A DNA stretch of 64,000 bases from assembly GCF_040412425.1 (NCBI RefSeq), contig NC_089743.1, forward strand, positions 90,241,971 through 90,305,970. The letters run 5' to 3'. Position 1 is the stretch's first letter; each line of letters opens with the position of its first letter. This document shows, in pieces, positions 45,425-61,397 of the stretch. Position numbers and translations under genes: made by a program. Source of the DNA: Macrobrachium rosenbergii. Lineage: Eukaryota; Arthropoda; Malacostraca; Decapoda; Palaemonidae. The notes under the pieces were generated by a model. It searched no databases. It worked only from the letters and a program-made list of their open reading frames with translations, and had not been told where the DNA came from.

Positions 45425-45700
45425 AGTATATCATAGTTTAACTACACCACTGAGCTGATTAACAGCTGGCCCGAAGGATTAGACTTATTTTACTTGACTG
45501 AGAACCAGCTGGTCACCTAGCAACGGGACCTACAGCTTATTGTGGAATCCGAACCACATTATGACGAGAAATGAATTTCTATCACCAGAAATAAATTCCC
45601 CTAATTCCTCTAATTCTGCATTGCCAGCCGGAGACTCGAACGCTGGGCCAACAGCGTGCTAGCCGAGAGTTCTAGCCACCCCTACAATGAAGAACTGTGG
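45425..45700 (-). repeat. SINE family A, copy 3, full length
   Basis: On -: the head AGTTCTTCATTGTAGGGGTG is followed by GGCTAGAACTCTCGGCTAGC (A-box region) and GCGTTCGAGTCTCC (B-box). The conserved body and tail (TTAAACTATGATATACTT) follow, joining a (CT)n tract. A tRNA-like head in the correct order shows RNA polymerase III ancestry. Confidence 0.88.
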
Positions 45701-46095
45701 AGAGAGAGACTCTAAGTGAAAATCCTTTTTTCTTTCAAGCACGCGACTTCTCACCAAAATGGGTTTTCCTACTAAGAAAATAAAAACCCAATCAACGAAT
45801 GAAACAAAAGAAGGCATGGCGAGAATAAGCGTGTTCCATGACAGCGCAATTCAACGAGATAATATGTGATTTCCTCCCCACTCACAAAGACTAATGTTTC
45901 TAACATTCGGTCATTAAGAACCCAATTGAAGTTAATAACCAGTCATTGGATGACAATGGATAAAAACGGGAGATAGAAAAAGTCCTGTCACCTAATTGTG
46001 AAAGTGGATGGACAAGTATCATTTTTCGAGATGTTATTGTATGTTTGCCACGTTCTCTTTCCCCTCTGGAAAGACTTTTAACAAAAAGCTGCACT
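45701..46095. other. No gene seen
   Basis: No recognisable coding, RNA or repeat structure. Confidence 0.4.
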
Positions 46096-46099
46096 GGAA

Positions 46100-46144
46100 A
46101 TTCTCTCTCTCTCTCTCTAGCGTATATATATGCGTGTGTGTGCG

Positions 46145-46178
<34 letters not shown>

Positions 46179-46251
46179 GGAGTGTTTCAGGGGTCCTTGT
46201 TACACAAAACGTTAATGGAAAAGTCGGCTACGCCTAGCTCCCCCGCCGCCC

Positions 46252-46300
<49 letters not shown>
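46100..46300. repeat. Microsatellite cluster (CT)n, (TG)n, (GTAT)n, (CT)n
   Basis: (CT)n 46103-46120, (TATG)n 46146-46177, (CT)n 46253-46300. Confidence 0.95.
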
Positions 46301-46303
<3 letters not shown>

Positions 46304-48814
46304 AGTGTGCGCGCGTCAGTGCGGAATCTTCTAGACAAGATGCTATAGTGAAAAAGTCTGCTGCGTGTCACGAGACTGACATTACGTTCGTTTCCCATTT
46401 ACTCTTCACAGTTTATCAAGAACTTCCTTTGCCGAATGAACTGAAGTTCTTCACTCAACTTTTTCATTCTCATTCGCAATGGAGAAAGTCGAGGTATTTT
46501 CCTTTTGTTATCTTTCGTAGAGATCTGAAATCATCATGGAATATAATGCCCCAAAAAAATCAATCTTAACCTTCTTGTTCGTAAAGATATCCGGAGATCT
46601 GAACCATCATATTTACAAATATATGATTCCATCTTGATGTAATTTTGGGAGATGAGTCACAATATCATAACATAAATATGTAGTAACCTGGGTATGTTTA
46701 CAAAACTAGTGATTTACCAACTGCCCACGTCACAGGGGTAGGCTATTGCCTTAACCCGCGGTATAGCACTGTTCCTATGTGGCATTGGGCAAAACTACAA
46801 GTGTATGTAAGTGTACATGAGAGGAGGGCTATTGAAATCAAAATCCCTCCTTGATAAAAATCGGCAATTGATTAAAATCTTACAATTACAACGCATGATC
46901 ATCGCCATACTATGCCTGGGATATATAGGTAATTAAAGTACATGGTAAGAAAGAGTTTCAAAGTATGGTTTTTGCTTGGTCGTCTTTTTAATGGAGGTAC
47001 CTTAATGGAATATTTGTATTGGCTGATTATTCCTTGATGTTTCTCTTCGTTGCCTACCTTATTCAGTGTAAATTATTCTGCCCCCGGGGAGTCTAGTTAC
47101 GGTAACCAAGGGTGCGCCCCCTGATGATGGACCTCTTGCAACGTTACGTCAACCCGTACGGAGATGGAGCAGAATTGCAGCCAGGAATATTAATAGAGGA
47201 GAGAAAATCGCCTAGTTAGAATAACTACTCTACTGCGCATCAGTTTACTCATTCAGTGAATCAGCCACCGTTCACATCTGCAGAATTTGGGAGGTGCAGG
47301 ATCATGGCGTGAGGGGTGAGCATCTGAGGTATTCATTCGGCTGCCGCTCTATTAGAAGCGGTTCTGCTTCTCCTGCCAACTCTCGACCCACCCTTGATAG
47401 TCACGACATTAAGCAAAGACGAAATTTCTGTCAGTGTTGCTTCAAGATGATGTTTACGTCAAGTATGTTGCTGTGACGGGCACCCGAAATATGAGGGTGC
47501 ATGAGGCACAACACACGTGGGCAGTGTGGAGAGCACAGAACCATGGCAAACCTATTATTATGTTATCTCTCTCAGTTATGATTTTTAGGGACATATTCGG
47601 GCTTATTAATGATTTGTCCCACCTTTCAAAGTTGTGTAGTCACTGTGTAACGTGTAATTTCCCTGAGTATTTTATTTACCTAAAATTCCTATATTTTTTA
47701 AATGAAAAAACTAGGCCTATTGATTACTGTATACGTAAGAATTAGTCGTTTGCAGAGACCAATTATCATAATTAGCCTGTTACACGTTAAGAATCAAAGA
47801 CTAAGGAATGATTTCTTTTACATCAAGGACAATATTTCTTAAGAAACGCTTAATGTTGAAGTTTGTGTGCTGAAAAATTGACTTCTTGAACACTGAGATG
47901 TGATCGGTCTTTCAATAATTATTTTCACTTATGGGTCATCTTAAACTTTGATAATCATATAATCTGCTTGCATGGCAGTTCTTACTACACTCCAGTGTAA
48001 AGACTAGTAATATTTCCTGTCCAGCTAAAAATAAAAATAAAAGCATTTAAATTCCTTTTGTTGTTGACACCGAATCTACTCCTGCCATGCGGATTAATAT
48101 GGCTACGTACCTACTCTTGCTTTGCATGGTATAGAACAAGGACCGTAGACCAACAATTTGTTTGAAGCCATTTGATACGTATAAACTGGTTTTCAAAGAC
48201 ATACTTCGTTCAGTTTTGAAAATACCGTGAGATTAGAGACGGGGAAATGGGCAACCATTCCGCGAGCTTTTCCACGAACACGGCATAGGCCTATATTTTT
48301 TTTTACTCGTAATGAAATCATACCTGGAACGTCCATTCTGCTTCCTATCATTGTCTACCGATGAAGAAAATGTGCTGTATGAGAATGCTTGCAGGAGGAT
48401 GTATCCCAAATAAAGCATACGTTGTCAACTTTGGAGATTTAAGCTTCAACGACAGTTATTCCTGTCGATGCTGAGGGACAACTGACAGTCTGACAGTAAT
48501 AGTGCGTGTCAGTGCAACGTGCATTATTATCCCAGCCATGAAATTACCAGCTAGATGATAAAATACGTTATGCCATATATAATATATATACATAATATAT
48601 ATGTTATATATGGAGAGAGAGAGACGTATTCTTGTGTTATTAATTAAAGATAATGCAAGTTTTCTCATATAGCATTTGGTGTGATATACTGTAGCCTGCT
48701 TTTTTTCTCTTTTTTTGAGCAGACGGTAAACATCGGCAAGATGCTTTTATCATGCTTGAGAATGCCTATCTTATTGTAATAAATAAATGCACCAGCTTTG
48801 TATATGTCAAACTA
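46301..48814. other. Intergenic, no gene supported
   Basis: Positions 47090-47330 are locally GC-richer, with CGs and an initiator-like ATCAGTTTAC near 47240. They could be a promoter or first exon, but no coding exon confirms it. Open stretches at 47294-47745 show no domain. Confidence 0.3.
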
Positions 48815-49125
48815 CATATGAATGAATTATAGAATTTACGACAACGGCCAAGCACTGGGACCTATAAGGTCAATCAGCGCTGAATGGGAAACTGAGAGTG
48901 ATTTGAAGGTGTAACAGGAGGAAAACCTTGCAGTTGCACTACGAAACAATTGTTAGGAGAGGGTGGAAAGTAAGATGGAAGAATGAGAATATGAACTGAG
49001 AGACAGTAAAAGGAAATGTTAGGGGTTGCAGCCTGGGGCCGACGGGACGGTACAAAGAACCTCACGTAATGGCTACAGCGCACCGCGTGAGGTGCGCTGA
49101 CGGCACTACCCCTCTACGGGTTTTA
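48815..49125 (+). repeat. Dispersed retroposon with terminal hairpin
   Basis: The compact unit starts near ACAACGGCCAAGCACTGGGA and ends AGCGCACCGCGTGAGGTGCG, then CTGACGGCACTACCCC and TACGGG. CAGCGCACC and GGTGCGCTG form a tight hairpin near the 3' end. I recall similar sequences as very abundant in decapod genomes, which is memory, not a search. Confidence 0.55.
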
Positions 49126-50077
49126 AAATACAAAATACCGGAGTCATATCCAAGATAATATCCTAGCATCACCATCTTCTATAATTCTGCAACCTGACTC
49201 GACAATAAAACCGACAATTATTGCAAATTTCATAAATGAATAAAAAAAATCACTTCAGGAACGAATCTGCATTTTACGCCAGTCAGTTCCATTCGTCATA
49301 CAACAGTGTTTAGGGACTACTTAAAACTGCACAATCTACGCAAATTGATAATTAAGGAAAAAAAAAGGTACAAGCTCAAAACTAAATTAACAAAAAGAAG
49401 CGTGGGGCGCAAAAATAAATATGTTATCTTAACCCTAATTAACGTCGCGCCCTTAGGACGAATCTCTAACACGTTAACTGTCATTCCGATTTCTCGGTCA
49501 GTAACTGCCATTGTTGCTTGATAAGCGTAGGTGACCGAAGAGTGAAATGTACTTTTCATTGTTTATCGCAAACTTGTATTGCATTCAAAACTTCCTAACC
49601 GTCTTCACCACTTATATATATTTAAATATATGTATATATATGTATGTGTTTGTGTGTATGTATGTATGTATGTACGTGCACAATATGTATGTATAAATAA
49701 TCTACTTCGTTAATTAGACCTACCAGTACACTGGTAGACTGTTAGCAAAATATAATGTTCTATATACAGGGATTAAGAATTTCATATGGGATATGTTATT
49801 TACATTCTGCATGTAAGCACATTTCATATAAGTTCACCTGATAGTCGGGTTGCTCTGGTAATGCATTTTAGCCGTAACCTCTGTTGGGTGATGAGCAGAA
49901 TGAGCTCAGCACCTAACATGGTCATCTCCAATTACTTGCAGAATTCTGAGAGGGTAGCGCACACGAACAGTACTAGGCATGCATTTTCGAGATTCGCAGT
50001 TTTACTCCTAGCCTGGAGCTTAACAGTCGACCCAGATGTGAATGGGTAACAAATTCAGCTGGGTTCAAAATAACAGA
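49126..50077. other. Intergenic, no gene seen
   Basis: Short (TATG)n at 49655-49675. Otherwise nothing recognised. Confidence 0.4.
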
Positions 50078-53639
<3,562 letters not shown>

Positions 53640-53649
53640 AATGTTTTCC

Positions 53650-54052
53650 AAACCCCAGGGTTTTTTAGTTGTCTGTAAAAGAAAACTATTGAGATGACTG
53701 TCCGTCCATCCGCACTTTTTCTGTCCACCCTCAGATCTTAAAAACTACTTAGGCTATAGAGCTGCAAATTGGCATGTTGATCATCCTTCCTCCAGTCATC
53801 AAACATACCAAATTGCAGCCCTCTAGCCTCAGTAGTTTTTATTTTATTTAAAGCTAAAGTTAGGCATGATCATGCGTCTGGCACCGCTATATGTACCAAC
53901 AACACTGGCCACAACCGGGCCGTGGCTGAAAGTTTCATGGGCCGCTGCTGATAGTTTCACGGGCCGTTACTGAGAGTTTCATACAGTATTATACACTCCA
54001 CAGAAAATTCGATTGCGCCGAAGAAACTTCATCGCATTTGTTACCTGTTCAA
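53650..54052 (+). repeat. Dispersed repeat with long internal hairpin
   Basis: AAAAACTACTTAGGCTATAG (then AGCTGCAAATTGG) at 53739-53772 pairs with CCAAATTGCAGCCCTCTAGC (then CTCAGTAGTTTTT) at 53810-53840, with the loop containing GATCATCC. Downstream, GGCCGTGGCTGAAAGTTTCA recurs as GGCCGCTGCTGATAGTTTCA and GGCCGTTACTGAGAGTTTCA. The unit ends near GATTGCGCCGAAGAAACTTC. It is non-coding and probably a multicopy decapod repeat. Confidence 0.65.
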
Positions 54053-54211
54053 TACTGACACCACTACAAAAATCGTGAACTTATTATTCATCATTACGTT
54101 CAGTTCTTCTGCAGCTTGTGGTACAACAGTCTTCATCCCCCGCATACCTCTTATCCATGACCTCGTAAAAGAATTTCACCTAACATTATCTTCCTTTCGA
54201 CAGGTAATTCG

Positions 54212-54278
<67 letters not shown>

Positions 54279-55010
54279 GTGGATATTTTTAGATAATAAT
54301 TCTGGGAGTTGCCTTGGCACCAATACCGCTCCGGATAATGTCCCAGCGTTTGGCTTTTGTTCACTTTAGTTTTACAATCTAGACTCGAGTGTTTTGTTCA
54401 TTGGCCCCCTTTTTAATTTTATTGCGATTATCTTTTGCTCTTGTTCTTGATTGATTGTCTTCCAGGTCTTATCGCGCATCCCAGCTTTCCTTCTTGTTGT
54501 CCCGAAGGCCTACTTCTTTTCGCTAGCGGTTGCAGAAAAATTTCATTGGGCGGGGGTACCAATTTTCATATACATATTTACATATATATACTATTTCTAT
54601 AATAGATTTTCATTTTTTTCCATTTTTATATTTCTCGTTTATGTTGGTATTATCTAAATCTTCAGTATTATTTTTTTGTCATTTTTAATGGAGGTGGCAC
54701 GTGCCCCACAAAACCCGGATCCGGTAGTGTTTCTTCTGCAGTAGACTGACATATCCAGACGCCTAATAATTGTCTTTCAGTTTGTTGAAAGAAGAATAAA
54801 CAAACACAACAAAATGAAATACTAAACCCTAACGTCTGTTAAACGCTCTGTCAACAGAGGAGACATCATGTATATCTGTGTGTGGTCTTTAATATCCAAG
54901 ATCCAAAATACCTCTTTTATTGCCGCGCAATTACCGACGAAGGTATTACATCAGGTATGCAATTAATTACCGGTAGATGGCGTACTCAGGATCACTAAAA
55001 TCTGGCGTTT
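54053..55010. repeat. (CT)n microsatellite in featureless sequence
   Basis: (CT)n at 54214-54274. The rest has no recognised gene. Confidence 0.6.
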
Positions 55011-55039
55011 AATGAGGAACCCTTGGGATGTGCTACTTT

Positions 55040-55042
<3 letters not shown>

Positions 55043-55095
<53 letters not shown>
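55043..55095. repeat. (GA)n microsatellite
   Basis: About 26 GA units. Confidence 0.95.
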
Positions 55096-55097
<2 letters not shown>

Positions 55098-55449
55098 AAA
55101 AATTAAACACCAAAACGAACGTAGAGGGAAGTGTTATGGACTGTGTGTGGCCAGAATTACGCTCGGCCGAAGGTGTCGTATCTGGGTAACTGCAGCCGAC
55201 TTTTAATGGCCGATCGTGATGATAGATGCAGCAATTAAAGAAGCGTTCTCTCCTCCTTCGAGGCCTTCGTCCGCCATCGTCTGGAAGGAATGGCCTGAGA
55301 TCCCGCGCGAGTTTAAGATCCGTAATTCCTCTTCAGTCGGTCATGTGTATAAGTATTTGAGAAGTTTTATCGCTGCTATGACACGAAAATACTACGGTCA
55401 CCTCTTCAGTAATGAGTTCCCATTTCGGTTCATTTTTTATCAGAAACTT

Positions 55450-55970
55450 GTTGGTTTTATATTTAATACCTTATCAATATTGCTTGTACCAAAATAGTTA
55501 TGTATTCATAACTAATTTTCTGTTACTCTAAGTTGAATTCATTAACTCGAAACTCTTAAAAGTTATATATGGTTTTATATTTTAATACCTTATCAATATT
55601 ACTTGCACCAAAATAGTTAGTATTCATTAATCTTCTGTGACTCTGAGTCGAAATTAACTGAAATCTTAAAAGTTATATAGTTTAATTTCATCCACAAGAT
55701 TAATTCAAAATCTTGTTTAATTTATAAAGACGTCTTTCTGAACAAGAGAAAGACGTCTGAAGGTGTAAATTAATATTCCAGAAATTTGCAGATTAATCTT
55801 GTTGATGAAAATATCATGTAAGCTGAAAATAGCACCAAAATTAAACTTATATCACTTTTAAGAGTTTCGAGTTCATGAATTCAATTTAGAGTCAGAGAAA
55901 ATTAGTTATGAATAGATAACTATTTTGGTGCATGTAATGTCGTTATTAAATTATATTTAAAAAATGATGA
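55450..55970. mobile_element. Foldback element with duplicated left arm
   Basis: Two left arms in tandem (about 55450-55572 and 55573-55683) both start near ATACCTTATCAATATT and contain CACCAAAATAGTTA or its variant. One right arm (about 55845-55965) is their reverse complement, containing TAACTATTTTGGTGCA. Inside, TTCATCCACAAGATTAAT pairs with ATTAATCTTGTTGATGAA, and at the centre AAAGACGTCTTTC faces GAAAGACGTCT. It is non-coding. Confidence 0.8.
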
Positions 55971-57069
55971 TTAGAGACTATAACAACTTCAAGGTCAGTC
56001 ATGCTTTATTCCTTTTTCTAGGTGTATCATTGCTCATTGCTATACCACGAACTTTATTTATGCCTCTCCTTTGGTAAAGATATTCCTGTGGTGGTTTTTA
56101 TAGCAATAATATTTTCATGTTTAAATGGAAGAAACTGCCAGAAACGCTACGACCGTAAAGTCCGCATTTCTCGTTTTTTATGGGTCTAATAAGTACCAGT
56201 TTTATTGCTGCCTTAAAATGATTTGTTTCCAACTTAGGTGAGGAGTTACTTTTTAGATTTTTTTTCAGTTCGAATTTGAATAGATACATGAAATTCATTA
56301 GCAACGTATTGTGATTTATATAGTAACACTGGTGGTCGAAAAGACACAAACAAAAGTAGGTGGTATTACTTTGAACTGGAAGTATGATTCTCCATAAAAG
56401 CTCTTTATTCGGTCAACTGTATATATGATAGAATAGTACTGATAGCATCTGGTTTGTTGCACTGTACCTTTCTTCATTTTATAATGATATAAAGTTAAAG
56501 CAACCACGGTTCGCTGTTGCTTATCAGAAAAGCTATCTTATAAAGTTAAAGCAACCAGGATTCACTATTGCTTATTATGATAAAAGCTATCTTTCCTTTT
56601 TTTGTGACAGCTTTTGTTTTTAATATTTTCACACTTTGGTTAATATTAATATGTTACTCTTCCCTCAGTAATTCCTGTTCGTCTAAGAATTATTTTATAA
56701 AGCAAAACCTCTGTAACATAATGTTGTTATTAATTTTCACATTGCTAATATTAACACTTAAGTAGTTGTTCGTTTCAGCATCATTATATACAGTAAAATG
56801 ACTTGGTTATCAAATGTTTTTCTCAGGAACTCGCTCTCATCACCACTATGTATATTCTGTCATCGCTCACTTCCCATTATCCCCATCTTTCTTCCGATTG
56901 TTTTCCTACTCATCTGCTACTACTGATCACAAAACCAGTCCCCATCACCGCCAGGAAGCTACTTCCAAGAGCTGTCTCCTACCAAAAGGTTTTTCCGTCA
57001 TGAAAGCGGACCCGTACGAAAGACACGAATTTTAGCCCAAGGAAAAAACTGCTTTCACACAAGCAATTT
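55971..57069. other. No gene; short tandem duplication
   Basis: ATAAAGTTAAAGCAACCA starts two consecutive units of about 50 bp at 56488 and 56539, each ending AAGCTATCTT. Otherwise featureless. Confidence 0.55.
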
Positions 57070-57250
57070 TCATTCACTTGTCATTTTTTCCCAACGGCTT
57101 CATTTCTCATTAGGTAATGAGTTCTAATGATCAGATATGGTTTCATTTCTTCCAATGAGCTGCCATTCATTTTTGGACATTTTCTTCCAACGGTTTTATT
57201 CCTTTTCCCATTCGATTATTTTCTCGGATCTATTATTCTTATTCTTATTC

Positions 57251-57339
<89 letters not shown>

Positions 57340-57443
57340 TAGCAAGTATTTTCTTCAAATGAGTCGACTTCTTTAATTCATATGCATTATCTTGCTTTAA
57401 AGTGATTTTTAAAATTTTTAGTTTTCTCCTGTTGACGTAATTG

Positions 57444-57502
<59 letters not shown>

Positions 57503-57550
57503 ACAATAGCCAATGAAAATGTATTAAAGAAGGTCTTTTTCCTAATTTAC

Positions 57551-57624
<74 letters not shown>

Positions 57625-58225
57625 AGATGAGCGTTTTCCTAAGGCTGATTCCTTTATCACGCATTTTATTTTATTGAACTGATATCTTCACCATCACCCA
57701 TTTTCCATCCAAAGATCTGATCTCATTTACTATCAGACATTTCTCACAATCGGTCGTTTTATCCAAATCTGTCCTCATGTGCCATCATTCATTTTCTCCC
57801 AGTGACCTGATGTTCTTCATCACTTACCATTTTCATCTAAAATCTTGTCTCTATAAAATATTTTCTGTGAACAAACTGAAATCTTTCACCATCATCCATT
57901 TTCTCTCAAAGATCTATTCTCATTTGATATCAGGCATTTTCGCCTGATGAGCTGACATTTTGTATCCGCGTCGTTCTCATCCAAAGATCTGGTTTTATTC
58001 CCTATCAGATATTTCCTCGTAATGAGGTCACATCTCTCACAATCAGCCATTTTCTTTCAAAGACATTTTCTCATCTGCTATTAGGCATTTTCTCTCAATG
58101 ACCTAATGGCTCTCATCATTAGCCATTTTCCCCTCAAAGCTCTAATCCCGTGCTGTTGGGTACTTTCTGACTAATGAGCTGACGTTTTTGTACCACCAAC
58201 CATTTTCTTGCAACGATCTAGGAAA
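57070..58225. repeat. Diverged minisatellite, unit about 77 bp, split by (ATT)n tracts
   Basis: The unit pattern is CATTTTCTCTCAAAGATCTG, a short spacer, TATCAG(A/G)CATTTTCTC and CAATGAGCTGACAT. It is clearest from 57690 to 58220, with about seven units. Weaker units at 57080-57235 lie before the (ATT)n tracts at 57240-57340, 57450-57500 and 57557-57619, which appear to interrupt the array. Confidence 0.75.
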
Positions 58226-59863
58226 AGATTTTGTAAAAGTGTTGATAATAACTTCTGTTTATGTTTCACAATGAAAATATTCAATTCATTTTGCAACTGT
58301 ATCGTCTTTTATCATATGAGGCTGTCCATTTTCTTGTGTAAGATATTGTTAGCATGGTTCTTATACCTTTCGTATCTGTGTGGATAGGAAAAACAGAATG
58401 GCAATTTTCTTTTTCCCAATCTAAGGAGAAACTCATTACATATTCTGAGGTCCCCACCTCACCTCCCCCCCCCCTCCCCACAAAGTAAGAATAACGAATT
58501 TCTTTCAACCAAATTCTTTTGTATTCTGTTTTTCACAGGGCGTCCATTTCTCTCAAAATGTAGACGCTCTACGTCTCGCATTAGCAGAAAGCCAGTACTC
58601 ATAATTACGATTTTTTTTTTTTAGATTTGGCGTGGGCCGGGGATGGGATGGTCATTATTTTAATGGAGATGAAAGATCGCCAAATTTAGCTGAAATTCAT
58701 CAAACTGAGAAGCTGAAGGCGTCGCGATAATTCAGGCTTGATGAGGTTCCGAGAAAAAGTTCATTAGGCAATGTTACGCAAATGTCATTTAATCTGATCT
58801 TGTGGTGATACGGTTTAACATTCAGATGAGTTATTACGATTTATAATAATATATATCCCGATCGTAAAAAGCTGTGCTGATATTCCTGAGGAATTTAGGC
58901 TACGTTCATTTACGTTCTTTTTTTATGATTTCGAATTATAAAACGTCATTAGAATCTAAAACAAGAAATTCTGTCCATAAAAAAACTAGTTATATTCCTA
59001 AGGAAATTAAGAAATAATCATGCAGTTTCACACTTCTCGTCATAATTATTCAGTCAAAATACGAAAAGAAAATCTGTATCTTAATCAGACATGAAAATGA
59101 TAAAATGATTTCTCGTATTCACTTCAGTATTGCATAAAATAAAGTAGAAACACATTTTCGAAAGGTAATTAAAGTCTGTGTTATTAACAGTTCCTTTCTC
59201 AGTGACTTCCTCATCTCTGTCAGCAACTGTGACTGTTTTCAAGCTCTGTTTTCAAGCTCCCGAAAAGCAGTTGAAAGCAGTTTATGAGAAAAAGGAAATC
59301 TGATTTTTGGGGAGCGGATATTTGTTTCATTTACATATTTCTGTGTAAAGTTGCCGAAGAAAAATTTTAGTGTGGCAGTCCGGTTAATAATTTATTTATT
59401 AATTAACAGTTGACTGATTAGTTTCCATATACCTGGCGTTACAACGAAGGTCCTCGACGGGGAAAATGGGTACTTGCTAAAAGTAAATACATAACATAAA
59501 GAAAAACCTTTGCCGCAACTTTAATTTTGGAAAATAACGGGCTACTGTTTGTCGCTTTTTGGTAGCCCTTGCCAGTGGCAAGCCTTTGCCGACGTGCCGT
59601 GGCTTTGAACTTTGTTTTTTTCCCTTGAAGGTTTCAATTTACACCTTTTGAAGTTCGTTGGAATTCATGGATATCCTCACTTGTGAGTCTGGATTACGAC
59701 CAAATCTACGAGTAAGGGACGAAATTGAATAAATAAATTTCTCTTTTTGCTCTTTGAGTATTAGCGAGTGTCGATATGCACAGAGGATTCAATGGCTCAT
59801 AGGCAGTTATGTTCAAGCATGCGTGTATACCCATTTCATTGATGAGGGTAGGTCTCGTGAAGA

Positions 59864-59866
<3 letters not shown>
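58226..59866. other. Intergenic, no gene seen
   Basis: No recognised coding exon, RNA or repeat. Confidence 0.4.
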
Positions 59867-59899
<33 letters not shown>

Positions 59900-59938
59900 A
59901 GGGAGAGGAGGATAAAAAGAGTTCAAGAGAGAGTTAGT

Positions 59939-59970
<32 letters not shown>

Positions 59971-60076
59971 CTTTCATAAAAAGTGGAGTTCAAAGATAAC
60001 GATCTATGTCTGTATAAAAGAGAGGGAGGGAGAGAGAGAGAGATAAACCTTCCATAAAATGGAGAGATCTCTGAGT

Positions 60077-60116
<40 letters not shown>
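59867..60116. repeat. (GA)n cluster
   Basis: Four (GA)n tracts (59868-59896, 59941-59969, 60022-60042, 60080-60114) in related sequence. GAGTCTGAGAGAGA and CTTTCATAAAA/CTTCCATAAAA recur between them, so the spacers look duplicated as well. Confidence 0.9.
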
Positions 60117-60572
60117 AGCGGGGTGCAGTGTCCAGTTGAAAGCAAAATACTTCTCGCGACTCTGTAACGACCCCGAATAGATAGTAAGGTAATTACATGC
60201 TTGAAGGCACACGGCACTGATTGTGACGCCGGATTGAAGCACGCATTGCACCGATCTTGAATTCCACTGGGCCAATAGTGGCATTACACTTTGTCGAGTA
60301 ACTATAAGATGGAACGAATGAGTTATGAAGGAAAAAATCGTCAAAAGATTTACTTAGTTTTCGTGAACTAGAAATGTAATGTTGCCTATAAAAGGTGGTC
60401 ATTCATTTCGGTAGTTGATTGTTACAGGAAATTGTTTGAGGTTTGAGTCTTACAGGAATTCTATGAGTATAAGAAAGATTTTTCGAATTAATAAATTGTT
60501 GTAATGTAAATGGAATGTACTCATTCTTGCAATTTAGGAATGTACTTACCAGCATCGGTACAGGCACAAACG

Positions 60573-60577
<5 letters not shown>

Positions 60578-60652
<75 letters not shown>
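60578..60652. repeat. (TA)n microsatellite
   Basis: About 37 TA units immediately before the palindromic repeat. Confidence 0.95.
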
Positions 60653-60655
<3 letters not shown>

Positions 60656-60965
60656 TCAACACAATCACGTATGGAACAGAAATAAATATCTGACTCATAT
60701 CAGGATTGAACCCAGGTCTTTCAATTGAAAGGCAAGGCCGCTGCCCACTAGGCCATACAAGTCATAAAAGAAGTTGGAGCCTGAGTTCTGCCGCTCACAA
60801 GGAATTACCTGGGCAAGCTAACATGCTTGCCCAGGTAATTCCTTGCACGCAGTGGCACTCAGGTTCCAACTTCTTTTGTGACTTGTATGGCCTAGTGGGC
60901 AGCGCCCTTGCCTTTCAATTGAAAGACCTGGGATCGATCCTGATGTGAGTCAGAAATTTATATAT
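60656..60965. repeat. Palindrome of two head-to-head tRNA-like SINE copies
   Basis: The left arm (about 60680-60818) and right arm (about 60823-60955) are near-perfect reverse complements around CAAGCTAACATGCTTG. Each contains TGGCCTAGTGGGCAGCG (A-box-like), an anticodon-arm-like CTTTCAATTGAAAG, and a B-box-like GGGTTCAATCC or GGGATCGATCC. Arms end in (GA)TTTCTGACTCA or its complement. A fragment of the outer part recurs at 34563-34607. Confidence 0.8.
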
Positions 60966-61397
60966 ATAATATATATAAAATCCAGCTACTGGTTTTTAGG
61001 GATGAGGTTGCTACCCTGACGGCAAACTACTGCATTCGACAAGCCATCAGGTACATAATCCACAGCTTTGGCTGAGAAGCGAACAATGAAGTTTTTTAGG
61101 AACGTGCTCAAAATCTTTTCCAACCTGCGTCTGTGTGTGTGTTAGTGCGTTTACGTGTTTGTGTTTAAGTCTTTTTATAATTTTTTTCGAGAAGCACAGG
61201 CATATAAAAAGTTTTTTCCTCGGGGACGAACTGTTCAGTAGGCCTTTGTTTTATTTATGAGGCGAAATAAACCCATTTTCCGTTTCCTCTTATTCATCAT
61301 GCATAATTTAACCATCCCATTAAAATCCAGATGACTTGAACTCTTCATTCTTAAGTGCATTGGGGGAAACTTTTTCAAATAACTTCGTGCAGCATCT
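60966..61397. other. No gene seen
   Basis: No recognised feature. Confidence 0.4.

Noticed and set aside
47090..47330. Promoter and first exon
   Set aside because: Only an initiator-like word and a local GC rise; no coding exon or splice partner found.
59934..60344. 136-codon Ser/Leu-rich frame on -
   Set aside because: Antisense of (GA)n tracts; no domain.
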